Assembly (NCBI GenBank): GCA_964570625.1
Contig: CAZMYW010000008.1
Location: forward strand, 54,283 to 118,282
Source of the DNA: JBFLXB01 sp964570625
Lineage (GTDB): Bacteria; Nitrospirota; Nitrospiria; 2-01-FULL-66-17
Direction of reading: 5' to 3'
Length of the DNA: 64,000 bases
Of this stretch, positions 42,047-50,522 are shown piece after piece. Position numbers and translations under genes: made by a program. The notes beneath the pieces are model-generated. The model did not search any database. It was not told the origin of the DNA and was given only the letters and a program-made list of their open reading frames with translations. Numbering within the stretch: position 1 is the stretch's first letter; the number at the start of each line of letters is the position of its first letter.

Positions 42047-43297
42047 TTGGCCCGGAACCTCTCCGGCGTGTTCGACCTCAGGTCAATCGGTGACCAGGTG
42101 GTCACGGCGCTGACCAAAGACCTGGGCCTGCATTCCTGCTCGATGATGCTGCTCGACACGGATCGCCGCCGCATCGTCAACGTGTCGGGCGCCGGTGCCG
42201 CGGCGGGTGGTCCCGGTGAAACCCGACGGTCGTTCGAACTTGGTGAGGGCATCGCGGGAGTCGTGGCGCTCGGAGGGCAGGCGATCCGCGTGGATGATAC
42301 GCGTCGAGACTTGCGGTTCCTTCGCCGGTCTCCGGCCATTCGCTCGCTGTTGTGTTTCCCCCTCTTTGCGGGAAATCAGGTCATCGGCGTGCTGAATCTG
42401 AGTCATCCTGATCCGGGATTTTTTTCTTCGGAACACGAAACGGTGTTTGCGTTGCTGTCGACGGTCGTGGGGCACCTCATCGCGTTCGCCGGAGTCCAGG
42501 CCGAACTGGCTGACCTGAACCAGGACCTCGAAGCGAAGGTACAGGCCAAGACGAAAGAGATCGAGGCCGCCCAGCGCCGGAGTTTTCAACAGGAGAAGCT
42601 GGCGGCGCTGGGCACCCTGGTGGCGGGGATGGCGCACGAACTTAACAACAAGCTGGTTCCGCTGGTCGCCTACTCCCACATGTTGAACGACTCGCTCCGG
42701 TCTGATGACGAGCGACGAGTCATCGCGGCGATGGCCGCCGGGGCGGACGGGGCCAAGGCGATCGTCGAAAGCCTCTTGCGCTTCTCTCGACCCGAACCGT
42801 TGAGTCTGTCCGTGGTCAATTGCAACTCGGTGGTCACAGACGTGACCGCGCTGCTCCTCCAGAGGCGTTCCCGTCCGGAGATCGAGGTGCGAACCGAGCT
42901 GTCACCGGAACCGGCTCTGGTGTGGGGTGACGCGCGACAGCTCGGGCAGGTGCTCGTGAATTTGATCAACAACGGATACGACGCGATCGAAACACGGGGA
43001 GCCATTGAGATCGCGACACGGTCGCACGGACGGACTGTGGAGGTGGCGGTGGCGGATAGTGGGCAAGGGATTTCCGACGAGCACTTGTCCAAAATTTTCG
43101 ATCCGTTTTTCACCACCAAAGAAGTGGGACGGGGAACAGGGTTGGGGCTGTCCCTCTGTTACGGGATGGTCCATGCCCATCAGGGTGAGATCGACGTGGA
43201 GACCCGTCCGGGTCGAACCGTGTTCACTATCCGCCTTCCGGCGGTGGAGCCGGTTGGTGATGCGGACGGGAAACGAGCGAGGACTCATGTCGGATGA
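42047..43297 (+). CDS. GAF-domain sensor histidine kinase
   Basis: This 416-aa cytoplasmic kinase (no TM segments) has a GAF domain (residues ~1-148), a coiled-coil linker (150-185), HisKA with phospho-acceptor His197 (MAHELNNKLVPL) and an HATPase domain (N box VNLINNGYDAIE, G1 DSGQGIS, F box FDPFFTTKE, G2 GTGLGLSLC). The start is uncertain: TTG 42047 is the first usual start, but the frame is open further upstream (LLQSLEIVQRLAR) and a CTG at 42017 would include a full GAF helix. No response regulator is next to it; the following PilZ gene overlaps by 11 bp. Confidence 0.9.
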   Translation: MARNLSGVFDLRSIGDQVVTALTKDLGLHSCSMMLLDTDRRRIVNVSGAGAAAGGPGETRRSFELGEGIAGVVALGGQAIRVDDTRRDLRFLRRSPAIRSLLCFPLFAGNQVIGVLNLSHPDPGFFSSEHETVFALLSTVVGHLIAFAGVQAELADLNQDLEAKVQAKTKEIEAAQRRSFQQEKLAALGTLVAGMAHELNNKLVPLVAYSHMLNDSLRSDDERRVIAAMAAGADGAKAIVESLLRFSRPEPLSLSVVNCNSVVTDVTALLLQRRSRPEIEVRTELSPEPALVWGDARQLGQVLVNLINNGYDAIETRGAIEIATRSHGRTVEVAVADSGQGISDEHLSKIFDPFFTTKEVGRGTGLGLSLCYGMVHAHQGEIDVETRPGRTVFTIRLPAVEPVGDADGKRARTHVG

Positions 43298-43775
43298 TGA
43301 CAAAGACAAGCGGCTGTACCGCCGCGTGGACGTGCTCATTCCCTTCGGGTTCCGAACGGTTGGACCAGGAGCCGTAGCAGCCGCGGTTCAGGCGGATCCG
43401 GAGCCCGCGACGGTACACGACGATCCCGTCCGTGCCGCGCTCGAGCGAATCGAACGCAAAGTGGATCGCCTGCTCGCCCGGATCGCCTCCGCGGATCAGG
43501 CTCCGCCCGTCAAGCCGACTCCCATCAATCTCAGCGGAGCCGGGGTGCGATTCCCCAGCGACGAGCCCATTGAGCAGGGCGAGTACGTGGACCTGGTCAT
43601 GGTCCTGCCCGGAGACTCTCCCATCAAAATTCGGGCGTTCGCCGAGGTCGTTCGCCAGCGGTTGCTGGCCCGTCCATCCGGCGCCGTGTATGAGATCGCG
43701 GCAGCATTCCTGCACTTGGAGCCGAAAGACCGAGAAGCCGTGATTCGCTACACCTTCCAGGCCAACGGCCGCTAG
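43287..43775 (+). CDS. PilZ-domain protein, possible c-di-GMP receptor
   Basis: This 162-aa protein has the PilZ c-di-GMP motifs: RxxxR-type RLYRRVDV (residues 9-16) and NLSGAGVRF (81-89; the D/N-x-S-x-x-G element). Between them is a ~60-residue insert with a coiled segment (ALERIERKVDRLLARI), longer than in minimal PilZ domains. The C-terminal strands (EYVDLVMVLPGDSPIKIRAFAEVVRQ) complete the barrel. The ATG lies inside the end of the histidine kinase gene (11-bp overlap), so the two are translationally coupled and may act in one pathway. Confidence 0.82.
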   Translation: MSDDDKDKRLYRRVDVLIPFGFRTVGPGAVAAAVQADPEPATVHDDPVRAALERIERKVDRLLARIASADQAPPVKPTPINLSGAGVRFPSDEPIEQGEYVDLVMVLPGDSPIKIRAFAEVVRQRLLARPSGAVYEIAAAFLHLEPKDREAVIRYTFQANGR

Positions 43776-44566
43776 CCCCTGCGCCCCGCTCGGGGTTCAC
43801 CCGAGATCGCCTTCGATCGCGTTCCGTATCGCACCACGACAAGGGTTAAGCCGTGCGCCGGGGCGGTGACTCCGGCGTGACGACGGTCTCGTGACTGGAG
43901 AATGTGTGCCACGTCGCTGGACGCTCTGCGGGCGAGCCCAACCTCCACCAGCGTGCCGACAATATTCCGGACCATGTATTTCAGAAAGCGGTTGCCCTCT
44001 ACATCAATCCGCACGAGATCGCCCTGTTTGTTGATCGAACAGCGGGTGAGCCGGCATCGGGTGTCGTGTGTTGCGCCGTGCGACCGATCGGATCCTTCAA
44101 ATGCCCGGAAATCATGCGTGCCGACCAACGATGTGGTGGCGCGTCGCATGGCGGTCAGGTTGAGGCGATAGGGCACGTGCCAGGTCGTGCGTCGTTCGAG
44201 CGGCGACGGGGCCTGACGGTTGAACACCCGGTACTGGTAGCACTTGCGGGTTGCCGAAAACCTGGCGTGAAACGAATCAGGAGCCGCATCAACCGCGGTG
44301 ATTTTGATGTCGGCGGGCAGCACCGCGTTGAGCGCGCGGCACCACACGTCCGGGGCGAGCGAGGCTCGGGTCTGAAAGTGCGCGACTTGTCCCGCGGCGT
44401 GCACGCCGGCGTCGGTCCGACCGGCACCCACCACGGTGGCGTGCCCTCCGCTGATCCGGTGGATCGCGGATTCGATCGTGCCCTGAATCGTCGCGGCCGC
44501 GGATTGGCGTTGCCAGCCGTGGTAGTCGGTCCCGTCGTATTCGATGGTCAAGCGAACAACGGACAT
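43772..44566 (-). CDS. truA: tRNA pseudouridine(38-40) synthase TruA
   Basis: This 264-aa enzyme makes pseudouridine at positions 38-40 of the anticodon stem-loop. Catalytic Asp52 lies in GAGRTDAGVHA; YDGTDYHGWQRQ, FHARFSATRKCYQYRV and RFLKYMVRNIVGTLVEVG are typical. The frame is open from a TTG at 44596 that overlaps the amidase stop, but ATG 44566 gives the canonical start (MSVVRLTIEYDGT). Its TAG stop overlaps the PilZ gene's stop codon on the other strand (shared CTAG). Confidence 0.96.
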   Translation of the reverse strand: MSVVRLTIEYDGTDYHGWQRQSAAATIQGTIESAIHRISGGHATVVGAGRTDAGVHAAGQVAHFQTRASLAPDVWCRALNAVLPADIKITAVDAAPDSFHARFSATRKCYQYRVFNRQAPSPLERRTTWHVPYRLNLTAMRRATTSLVGTHDFRAFEGSDRSHGATHDTRCRLTRCSINKQGDLVRIDVEGNRFLKYMVRNIVGTLVEVGLARRASSDVAHILQSRDRRHAGVTAPAHGLTLVVVRYGTRSKAISGEPRAGRRG

Positions 44567-44592
44567 GAGACGGCGCAGCGTGAGGCCTGGGG

Positions 44593-45678
44593 TCAATTGG
44601 ACTGAGCGTGTAACGAAGACGCCACGTATTTGCCGATCCCCGCGGCGAGCGCTTCGGCGATGAGCTGGCGAAACTCCGGACGGCGGAGTCTGGAGGCATC
44701 GTCCGGATTGCTCAAAAACGCGAGCTCCGACAGAATACTGGGGACTCCGGTGTTCAACAGGACGTAAAACGGCGCCCGTTTGATTCCGAGGTCCACCAGA
44801 TCGTAGCGCCCGTCCACCTTCTGGATGACGGCCCGTCTGAGTGCGTCCGCCAGTTCCAGAGATTGCTCTTCCCGCTGGCTGTTCGAGAGGTCCCCCAGCA
44901 TGGTTTGAATCAGCGCGGTGACGTCTTTCGCCCCTGCGCCGGGTTCTTCGTTCTCCCGAGCCGCTGTTGCGCTTGCGTCGGCGTCGCTGGCGTGGCCGAG
45001 CACGTAGACTTCGAGGCCCTTGGTGTTTCGTTTCGGGCTGGAGTTCACGTGGATCGAAATAAACACGTCCGCGTCGCGTTGCTGCGCGAACGTCGTGCGT
45101 TCTTCCAAGGACACGAAGCGATCATCGGTCCGGGTCAACAGGGGTTCGATGTGATCGCGTTGCACGAGCAACTGGTGTAGGCGTTTGGCGACATCGAGGA
45201 CCACCTCTTTTTCTTCAAGGCCTTTCGGCCCGACCGTCCCCGGGTCTTTTCCCCCGTGCCCCGGATCAATCACGACCCGCACCGGAGCGGGTCGCGGAGG
45301 AGACGCGGGCGGCGCGACGGGTTTAGCGGACAACACGGCGACTTCCGCGAGCAGCCTCCGGGCGTTCTCAGCGTCGTCCCGTCGACCGGACCGACGCGCG
45401 AGTTCCTGGGAGAGTTCGGCCTGACGCGTGAGGGCCGAACTCGTCACGGCGGCGTCCAGGCTTGCGGTCACGACGTCCGCATACCGTTGGATGCAGCGCT
45501 GCCAGTTGGCGCGAAACTTCCGAAGCTCGCTGGATTGCTGGAGACGTTGGTCGCAGGCGGCGGCCTGCTGGTTGAGCTCGGCGGCGGTCGAGGCGGCGTG
45601 CGCCGATGAGGCGATCGTGACCGCGCAGAACCAGAGCAGCCACCCGGTACCGCGTCGCGTAGACGTGTGCCACGACAT
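44593..45678 (-). CDS. N-acetylmuramoyl-L-alanine amidase (AmiC-like)
   Basis: This 361-aa exported amidase has a signal peptide (residues 8-28, ending SSAHA), a helical/TPR-like N-terminal region (~30-130) and an Amidase_3 catalytic domain with zinc ligands in VVIDPGHGGKDPG (His), LEEKEVVLDVAKRL (Glu), FISIHVNSSPKRNTKGLEVYVL (His) and the catalytic Glu in SELAFLSN. It cleaves the amide between MurNAc and the stem peptide during cell separation. ATG 45678 was chosen over the open frame start at 45900 because it gives a proper signal peptide. It is divergent from the LpoA-like gene. Confidence 0.92.
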   Translation of the reverse strand: MSWHTSTRRGTGWLLWFCAVTIASSAHAASTAAELNQQAAACDQRLQQSSELRKFRANWQRCIQRYADVVTASLDAAVTSSALTRQAELSQELARRSGRRDDAENARRLLAEVAVLSAKPVAPPASPPRPAPVRVVIDPGHGGKDPGTVGPKGLEEKEVVLDVAKRLHQLLVQRDHIEPLLTRTDDRFVSLEERTTFAQQRDADVFISIHVNSSPKRNTKGLEVYVLGHASDADASATAARENEEPGAGAKDVTALIQTMLGDLSNSQREEQSLELADALRRAVIQKVDGRYDLVDLGIKRAPFYVLLNTGVPSILSELAFLSNPDDASRLRRPEFRQLIAEALAAGIGKYVASSLHAQSN

Positions 45679-45806
45679 GTGGCGGGAACAGTAGCCCAGG
45701 GGGTCTCTGATGTCAACGGGTCCGGCGCCGCGTTCCTTGATTTTGAGCCAGCGTTCTCGTATAACCGTCGCGGCGCGATGGCGCACGGCGTCATGGCCTC
45801 GACCGA

Positions 45807-47765
45807 ATGCGCGTAAAGACTCTCCTGGTGATGGACGTGCGGCGTCGGTCCGTGATGGCCTTGGCGGCCTGTGCGCTGCTGTGGTCGATCCACCTGGCAT
45901 GGACCGCTCCGATTGGAGCGCAAGGGGCGGGCGGCGGCTCCTCGCCGCAAGAACGTAGCGCGTTCGCCCGAGCCCAGAACCAGTATGTGACCGGCGACGC
46001 GTCGGGCGCGGCTGCAGCCCTGGAAAAATTTCTTAAAGAGTTTCCCAAAAGCGACGTCCGAGCGGAGGCGGCCACACTGCTCGGGCACATTCGGCTGGAA
46101 CAAAAATCCTATCAGCAGGCGATCGCCCTGTTGTCCGAAGTGGTCGCGCAGGGTGTGGCTGGGGAATACGCTGATCGCGCGCGACTGGATCTTGCGTCCG
46201 CCCACCTGGGAGCGGGAAACAAACCTGATGCGGCCAGGCTGCTGGCTGCGCTGGCGGCTTCGGAGGCGGCGTCGGGCTTGCGCCAGCAGGCCTATGAATT
46301 GTTGGTCGCGCTCGCGATCGAAGATCACGACCCGGCGCGCGCAGTCTCGTGGTTGATGGAGCAACGCGCGCTGCCGACGGAAGCGGTGGACTCGGCGGCG
46401 GTGGACACCAGGATCCGGGAGTTGATCGCGCAGGCCCAGACTCCCGATGCCGTCGAGACCATTGCGGATACATTTCCCGCCGAGTTCCCGGCTGACGTGG
46501 CGCTGGTTCGGGCCGGGCAGTTGTACGGTTCAAGCGGCGATTGGTTCGATCAGGACCGGGTACTCCAGGCGTTTTTGGCGGAGTTTCCCCAACATGAATC
46601 GGCTTCCGAGGCGCTCAAGATGCTGGAGGCGAATCGGGCTCGTCTCCGCTCTGCGCGGTCCGTCATCGTGTTGCCGCTTCCCTATCACGGCGCGCTCCGG
46701 CCCTACGCGACCAGCCTCCTTCGCGGAGCGCAATTGGCGATGGAGGCGGCCCGAGCCAACGGTCAGGATGCCTCCGTCGTCTTGGCGGCCAAGGATTACG
46801 GAGGGGATCTCACCCGCCTCGGGACCGTGCTGGATCAGACGTGTCGAGAAGCCCGGTGTGTGGGAATCGTCGGTCCCGTGCTCAGTCGAGAAGCAGGGGT
46901 GGTCGCTTCGCGCGCCGCGCAGTGGAGGATGCCCGCGGTGAGCCCTACCGCGACCGGGCCGATGCCCCAGAACCGTTACCTGTTCCGAACCGCGCTCACG
47001 GCCCAAGCCGAGGGCGTCGCCGTCGCGCAGTATGCCACCCAGCACCTCGGCATGAAGCGGTTCGTCGTGCTCGCGCCTCAGGACCGATATTCCATCGAGA
47101 TCGTGACGGCGTTTTCCGACGAAGTGACCCGGCAGGGCGGGCGCCTGATGTTCTCGGCGACCTATCAACCGGGCGGGGTGGATTTCGGGGCCGAGATCAA
47201 ACGACTCAAAGAGATCGACCTGCGGCAGGAAGGAGTCATGGAAACACTTCCGGCTGAAAACACGTCCCCCAACGCTCCGGCGCCTGACCCCGTGTATCTC
47301 CCGGGTTTCGATGCCGCGTTTCTGCCCGGAGACGGGGAGACGGTTGGACTCATCGCGTCCCAGTTGCGTTATTACGACATCGCGGTTCCCTTGCTAGGGT
47401 CCAGTGGGTGGAACAACCGCTCGGTGGTCGCCAATGGCGGCAAGTACGTCGAAGACGCGATTTTCGTGGACGCGTTCTTCTCCAATTCGCAGGACCAGGC
47501 GGTGCAGCAGTTTGTGAAACAGTACCGCGAAAAATACCGCGAGGTACCGGATGTATTCGCGGCGCTCGCGTACGATGCCACGTCGCTGCTCATTCGTGGA
47601 TTGAAGGCCGGCGCGACAACCGGCGAGCGACTCCGGGACGAACTCAGCAAGATCACCGGCCACTCGGGCGTCTCGGGAATCACGGGATTCGGACCCGAAG
47701 GCGAGGTCCAGCGCCAATTCTCCTGGATCCAGATCAGAAACGGTCGGTTCGTCCCCGCGTTGTAG
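45807..47765 (+). CDS. LpoA-like periplasmic protein: TPR region plus Leu/Ile/Val-binding-like domain
   Basis: This is a 652-aa exported protein. A signal segment (about residues 15-38) is followed by TPR-like helices (~48-270; QNQYVTGDASGAAAALEKFLKEFPKSD) and a type-1 periplasmic-binding fold (~285-650; VIVLPLPYHGALRPYATSLLRGAQLAMEAA ... GIVGPVLS ... PAVSPTATGP ... DVFAALAYDATSLLIRGL). This order matches penicillin-binding-protein activators of the LpoA class rather than a transport receptor, since no ABC permease is near. The neighbouring divergent amidase supports a cell-wall role. ATG 45807 or ATG 45831 could be the start. Confidence 0.82.
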   Translation: MRVKTLLVMDVRRRSVMALAACALLWSIHLAWTAPIGAQGAGGGSSPQERSAFARAQNQYVTGDASGAAAALEKFLKEFPKSDVRAEAATLLGHIRLEQKSYQQAIALLSEVVAQGVAGEYADRARLDLASAHLGAGNKPDAARLLAALAASEAASGLRQQAYELLVALAIEDHDPARAVSWLMEQRALPTEAVDSAAVDTRIRELIAQAQTPDAVETIADTFPAEFPADVALVRAGQLYGSSGDWFDQDRVLQAFLAEFPQHESASEALKMLEANRARLRSARSVIVLPLPYHGALRPYATSLLRGAQLAMEAARANGQDASVVLAAKDYGGDLTRLGTVLDQTCREARCVGIVGPVLSREAGVVASRAAQWRMPAVSPTATGPMPQNRYLFRTALTAQAEGVAVAQYATQHLGMKRFVVLAPQDRYSIEIVTAFSDEVTRQGGRLMFSATYQPGGVDFGAEIKRLKEIDLRQEGVMETLPAENTSPNAPAPDPVYLPGFDAAFLPGDGETVGLIASQLRYYDIAVPLLGSSGWNNRSVVANGGKYVEDAIFVDAFFSNSQDQAVQQFVKQYREKYREVPDVFAALAYDATSLLIRGLKAGATTGERLRDELSKITGHSGVSGITGFGPEGEVQRQFSWIQIRNGRFVPAL

Positions 47766-47766
47766 A

Positions 47767-48471
47767 ATGGCGGAATTCGGTTCGATCATCCACGGCCTGT
47801 CGATCGTGGCCCTGCCGATCCTGCTCGCCATTACGCTCCATGAAGCGGCGCACGGTTTCGTGGCTGACCGAAAGGGCGATCCCACCGCCAAGTATCTCGG
47901 ACGCCTGACGCTCAACCCCTTGGCCCACATCGATCCCTTCGGCACGGTCCTGTTGCCATTGCTGCTCTATGTGGGACCCCTGCTCATGACGGGTCAACCC
48001 GGGTTCGTCTTCGGATACGCAAAACCGGTGCCGGTCAACTTCATGAACCTCCGGCGTCCCAAGACCGACATGGTGTGGGTGGCGGCCGCGGGTCCGCTCA
48101 CCAATCTGGCCCTGGCGGTGGCCTCCGGTGCGTTGCTCCACGGGCTTGCGGCCTTCTCCGACGGGCAGGGCGCGGGGTTGGACGGCGCGGGCGACAGCGG
48201 TTTTCGGATCGCGGAGCCGATCGCCCAGATGCTGGCTTACGGGGTGTTCATCAACGTGGCGCTGATGTTGTTCAATCTGTTGCCGATTCCTCCGCTTGAC
48301 GGGGGACGGGTTCTGGTCGGCCTGCTGCCCGCTGGGGCATCCAGCTGGGTGGCGAATCTCGAGCCGTACGGCATGTTCATCGTCATCGCCCTGGTGTTCT
48401 TGGACCCGTTGCGGTTGGTGTACCGTATTCTCGCGCCGCTATCATCGGCTTTGATCAACCTCATTCTCTGA
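47767..48471 (+). CDS. site-2-protease-like M50 membrane metalloprotease
   Basis: This 234-aa integral membrane protein carries the zinc motif H25-E-A-A-H29 (ITLHEAAHGFVADRKGD) in its first TM region and the third ligand Asp178 in FNLLPIPPLDGGRVLVGLLP. Short M50 members of this kind (M50B, no PDZ domain) do regulated intramembrane cleavage; the substrate is unknown. It starts 1 bp after the LpoA-like stop (TAG A ATG), indicating coupled expression, and trpS follows 21 bp later. Confidence 0.9.
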   Translation: MAEFGSIIHGLSIVALPILLAITLHEAAHGFVADRKGDPTAKYLGRLTLNPLAHIDPFGTVLLPLLLYVGPLLMTGQPGFVFGYAKPVPVNFMNLRRPKTDMVWVAAAGPLTNLALAVASGALLHGLAAFSDGQGAGLDGAGDSGFRIAEPIAQMLAYGVFINVALMLFNLLPIPPLDGGRVLVGLLPAGASSWVANLEPYGMFIVIALVFLDPLRLVYRILAPLSSALINLIL

Positions 48472-48492
48472 TCACCTGCTGAAGGAGGACAC

Positions 48493-49500
48493 ATGGCGCC
48501 TCGGCCACGGATTCTCAGCGGGATGCAGCCCAGCGGCAGGCTGCACCTAGGCAACTATCTCGGCGCACTGGCCAATTGGGTGGCCTTGCAGGACTCGCAT
48601 GAGTGTTTCTATATGGTGGCCGACTGGCACGCCGTGTCGACGAACTACGCTGAAACGCGACGCATCGGTTCGTTTACGCGTGAGATGGTGCTCGATTGGC
48701 TTGCGGCGGGGCTCGATCCGTCTCGATCAACGGTGTTCGTCCAGTCGTCTGTTCCGGAACACGCGATCCTCCATCTCTTACTGTCGATGATCGTTCCGGT
48801 GCCGTGGCTGGAGCGGAACCCCACCTATAAGGAGCAGCAGGAGCAGTTGGTCGATCGCGACCTCACGAGTTACGGTTTCATGGGGTATCCGGTCTTGCAG
48901 TCCGCGGATATCTTGTTGTACCGAGCGGACGCGGTGCCGGTGGGGCAGGACCAATTGCCGCACTTGGAGATCACCCGAGAAATTTCCCGGCGGTTCAACC
49001 ATCTGTACGGCGAGGTGTTTCCCGAACCGCAGGCGTTGCTGACTCAAACGCCCAAACTGCCGGGAACGGACGGCCGAAAAATGAGCAAGAGCTACAACAA
49101 CGCCATTTATCTCTCGGATCCGGAACCCACGGTTCGAGAAAAGTTCCGCACCATGGTCACCGACCCCGCCAGGAAACGGCGCAGTGATCCGGGCAATCCT
49201 GATGTCTGTCCGGTCTTTGATTTACACAACGTGTTTTCGCCTGCCGCGACGATCGACCGGGTCAACGCGGAGTGTCGCACCGCGGCGATCGGATGTATCG
49301 ACTGCAAAGGCCTCCTTGCCGATGGGGTGGTGACGCGATTGCGGCCCATCTGGGAGCGGCGGGCAGCGCTGGAGCAGGATCCCGCCACGGTCGAGCGCAC
49401 GATCAAGGCCGGTGCCGAGAAAGCGCGTGCGGTCGCCAGTCAGACGCTCGACGCGGTGAACGCGGCGATGCACCTCGGCGGACCGGCTGCTCCCGCCTAA
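48493..49500 (+). CDS. trpS: tryptophanyl-tRNA synthetase
   Basis: This 335-aa class I aminoacyl-tRNA synthetase has the HIGH-like motif PSGRLHLGNYLGAL (residues 13-26), KMSKSYNN (196-203) and HAVSTNYA, DRDLTSYGFMGYPVLQSADILLY in between. The length and motifs are standard for bacterial TrpS. GAAGGAGG precedes the ATG. It is probably the last gene of the LpoA-like/M50/trpS run and is convergent with the dppF-like gene (5-bp gap). Confidence 0.97.
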   Translation: MAPRPRILSGMQPSGRLHLGNYLGALANWVALQDSHECFYMVADWHAVSTNYAETRRIGSFTREMVLDWLAAGLDPSRSTVFVQSSVPEHAILHLLLSMIVPVPWLERNPTYKEQQEQLVDRDLTSYGFMGYPVLQSADILLYRADAVPVGQDQLPHLEITREISRRFNHLYGEVFPEPQALLTQTPKLPGTDGRKMSKSYNNAIYLSDPEPTVREKFRTMVTDPARKRRSDPGNPDVCPVFDLHNVFSPAATIDRVNAECRTAAIGCIDCKGLLADGVVTRLRPIWERRAALEQDPATVERTIKAGAEKARAVASQTLDAVNAAMHLGGPAAPA

Positions 49501-49505
49501 CCGGG

Positions 49506-50522
49506 TCAGCCCAGTTCGTTGGCCCGAATACACGCCGCCCAGTGTCCGGGCGCGATCTCCGTCAACTGGGGGTCGATCTGTTGGCACTCGGGGATTCGTT
49601 TGGGACAACGCGAGTAGAACCGGCACCCCTGAGGCAGATCGATGGGGCTCGGCGGATCGCCTTGGATGAGCGCGGGCTGTCGCGCGATCTCGGGATTTGG
49701 GACGGGGATTGCTGCGATGAGCGCCTGGGTGTAGGGGTGTCGCGGGTGTTCGAACAGCGCGTCGGCGGTGGTGAGTTCCACGATACGTCCGAGGTACATG
49801 ACGGCTACCCGGTCACTGATGTGGCGGATCATGACCAGGTCGTGCGCAATGAACAGGAGCGAGAGGCGGTATTCCCGTTGAAGGTCTTGCAGGAGGTTGA
49901 TGATCTGGGCCTGGATCGACACGTCGAGCGACGAGACGGGTTCGTCCGCCACCACCAGGCGCGGATTGAGGATCAAGGCGCGCGCGATGCCCACGCGCTG
50001 CCGCTGCCCGCCGCTGAACTCGTGGGGATATCGTTCGAGCGCGTCGGGTGTGAGGCCCACCTTCTCCACCATGGTGCGCACCCGGTCGGCGCGGTCAGAC
50101 CGCGACCCGATGCCGTGGATAACCAGCGGTTCTTCAAGGATCGTACCGATCCGCATGCGTGGATTGAGCGAAGCGAACGGGTCCTGGAAGATAATCTGTA
50201 AATCTCGCCGGAGCGCCTTGAGTTGCGTGGACCCGACGGTCAGCAGGTCCTGGCCCAGGAATCGGATCGTCCCGGCGGACGGATCGATCAGCCGGAGGAT
50301 CAACCGCCCGGTGGTCGACTTTCCGCAGCCGGATTCCCCCACCAGCCCCAGGACCTCACCGCTCTTGATGTGCAGCGACACGCCGTCCACGGCGTGAACG
50401 CGTTGGCCGCGGTGCGTGCCGAAGACGCCGGATCGAACCGGGAAATATTTCGCGAGCCCGTCGACCTGGAGCAGCGGGTCATCAGGGCGTGACGGGTGCG
50501 GCGAGGGTTCGACGGCGCTCAC
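49506..50522 (-). CDS. oligo/dipeptide ABC transporter ATP-binding protein (DppF/OppF type)
   Basis: This 338-aa ATPase has Walker A GESGCGKST, Q-loop IFQDPFASLNPR, signature SGGQRQRVGIARAL, Walker B LVVADEPVSSLD, and the C-terminal oligopeptide-type extension with cysteines (GCRFYSRCPKRIPEC). GTG 50522 overlaps the DppD stop by 4 bp; the frame is open to 50636. It pairs with the upstream DppD-type subunit. No permease or binding protein is encoded in the window on either side, so the transporter is incomplete here. Confidence 0.92.
   Translation of the reverse strand: MSAVEPSPHPSRPDDPLLQVDGLAKYFPVRSGVFGTHRGQRVHAVDGVSLHIKSGEVLGLVGESGCGKSTTGRLILRLIDPSAGTIRFLGQDLLTVGSTQLKALRRDLQIIFQDPFASLNPRMRIGTILEEPLVIHGIGSRSDRADRVRTMVEKVGLTPDALERYPHEFSGGQRQRVGIARALILNPRLVVADEPVSSLDVSIQAQIINLLQDLQREYRLSLLFIAHDLVMIRHISDRVAVMYLGRIVELTTADALFEHPRHPYTQALIAAIPVPNPEIARQPALIQGDPPSPIDLPQGCRFYSRCPKRIPECQQIDPQLTEIAPGHWAACIRANELG

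Noticed and set aside
43904..44605. 233-codon plus-strand open frame
   Set aside because: Antisense to truA, which has intact catalytic Asp52 and normal length.
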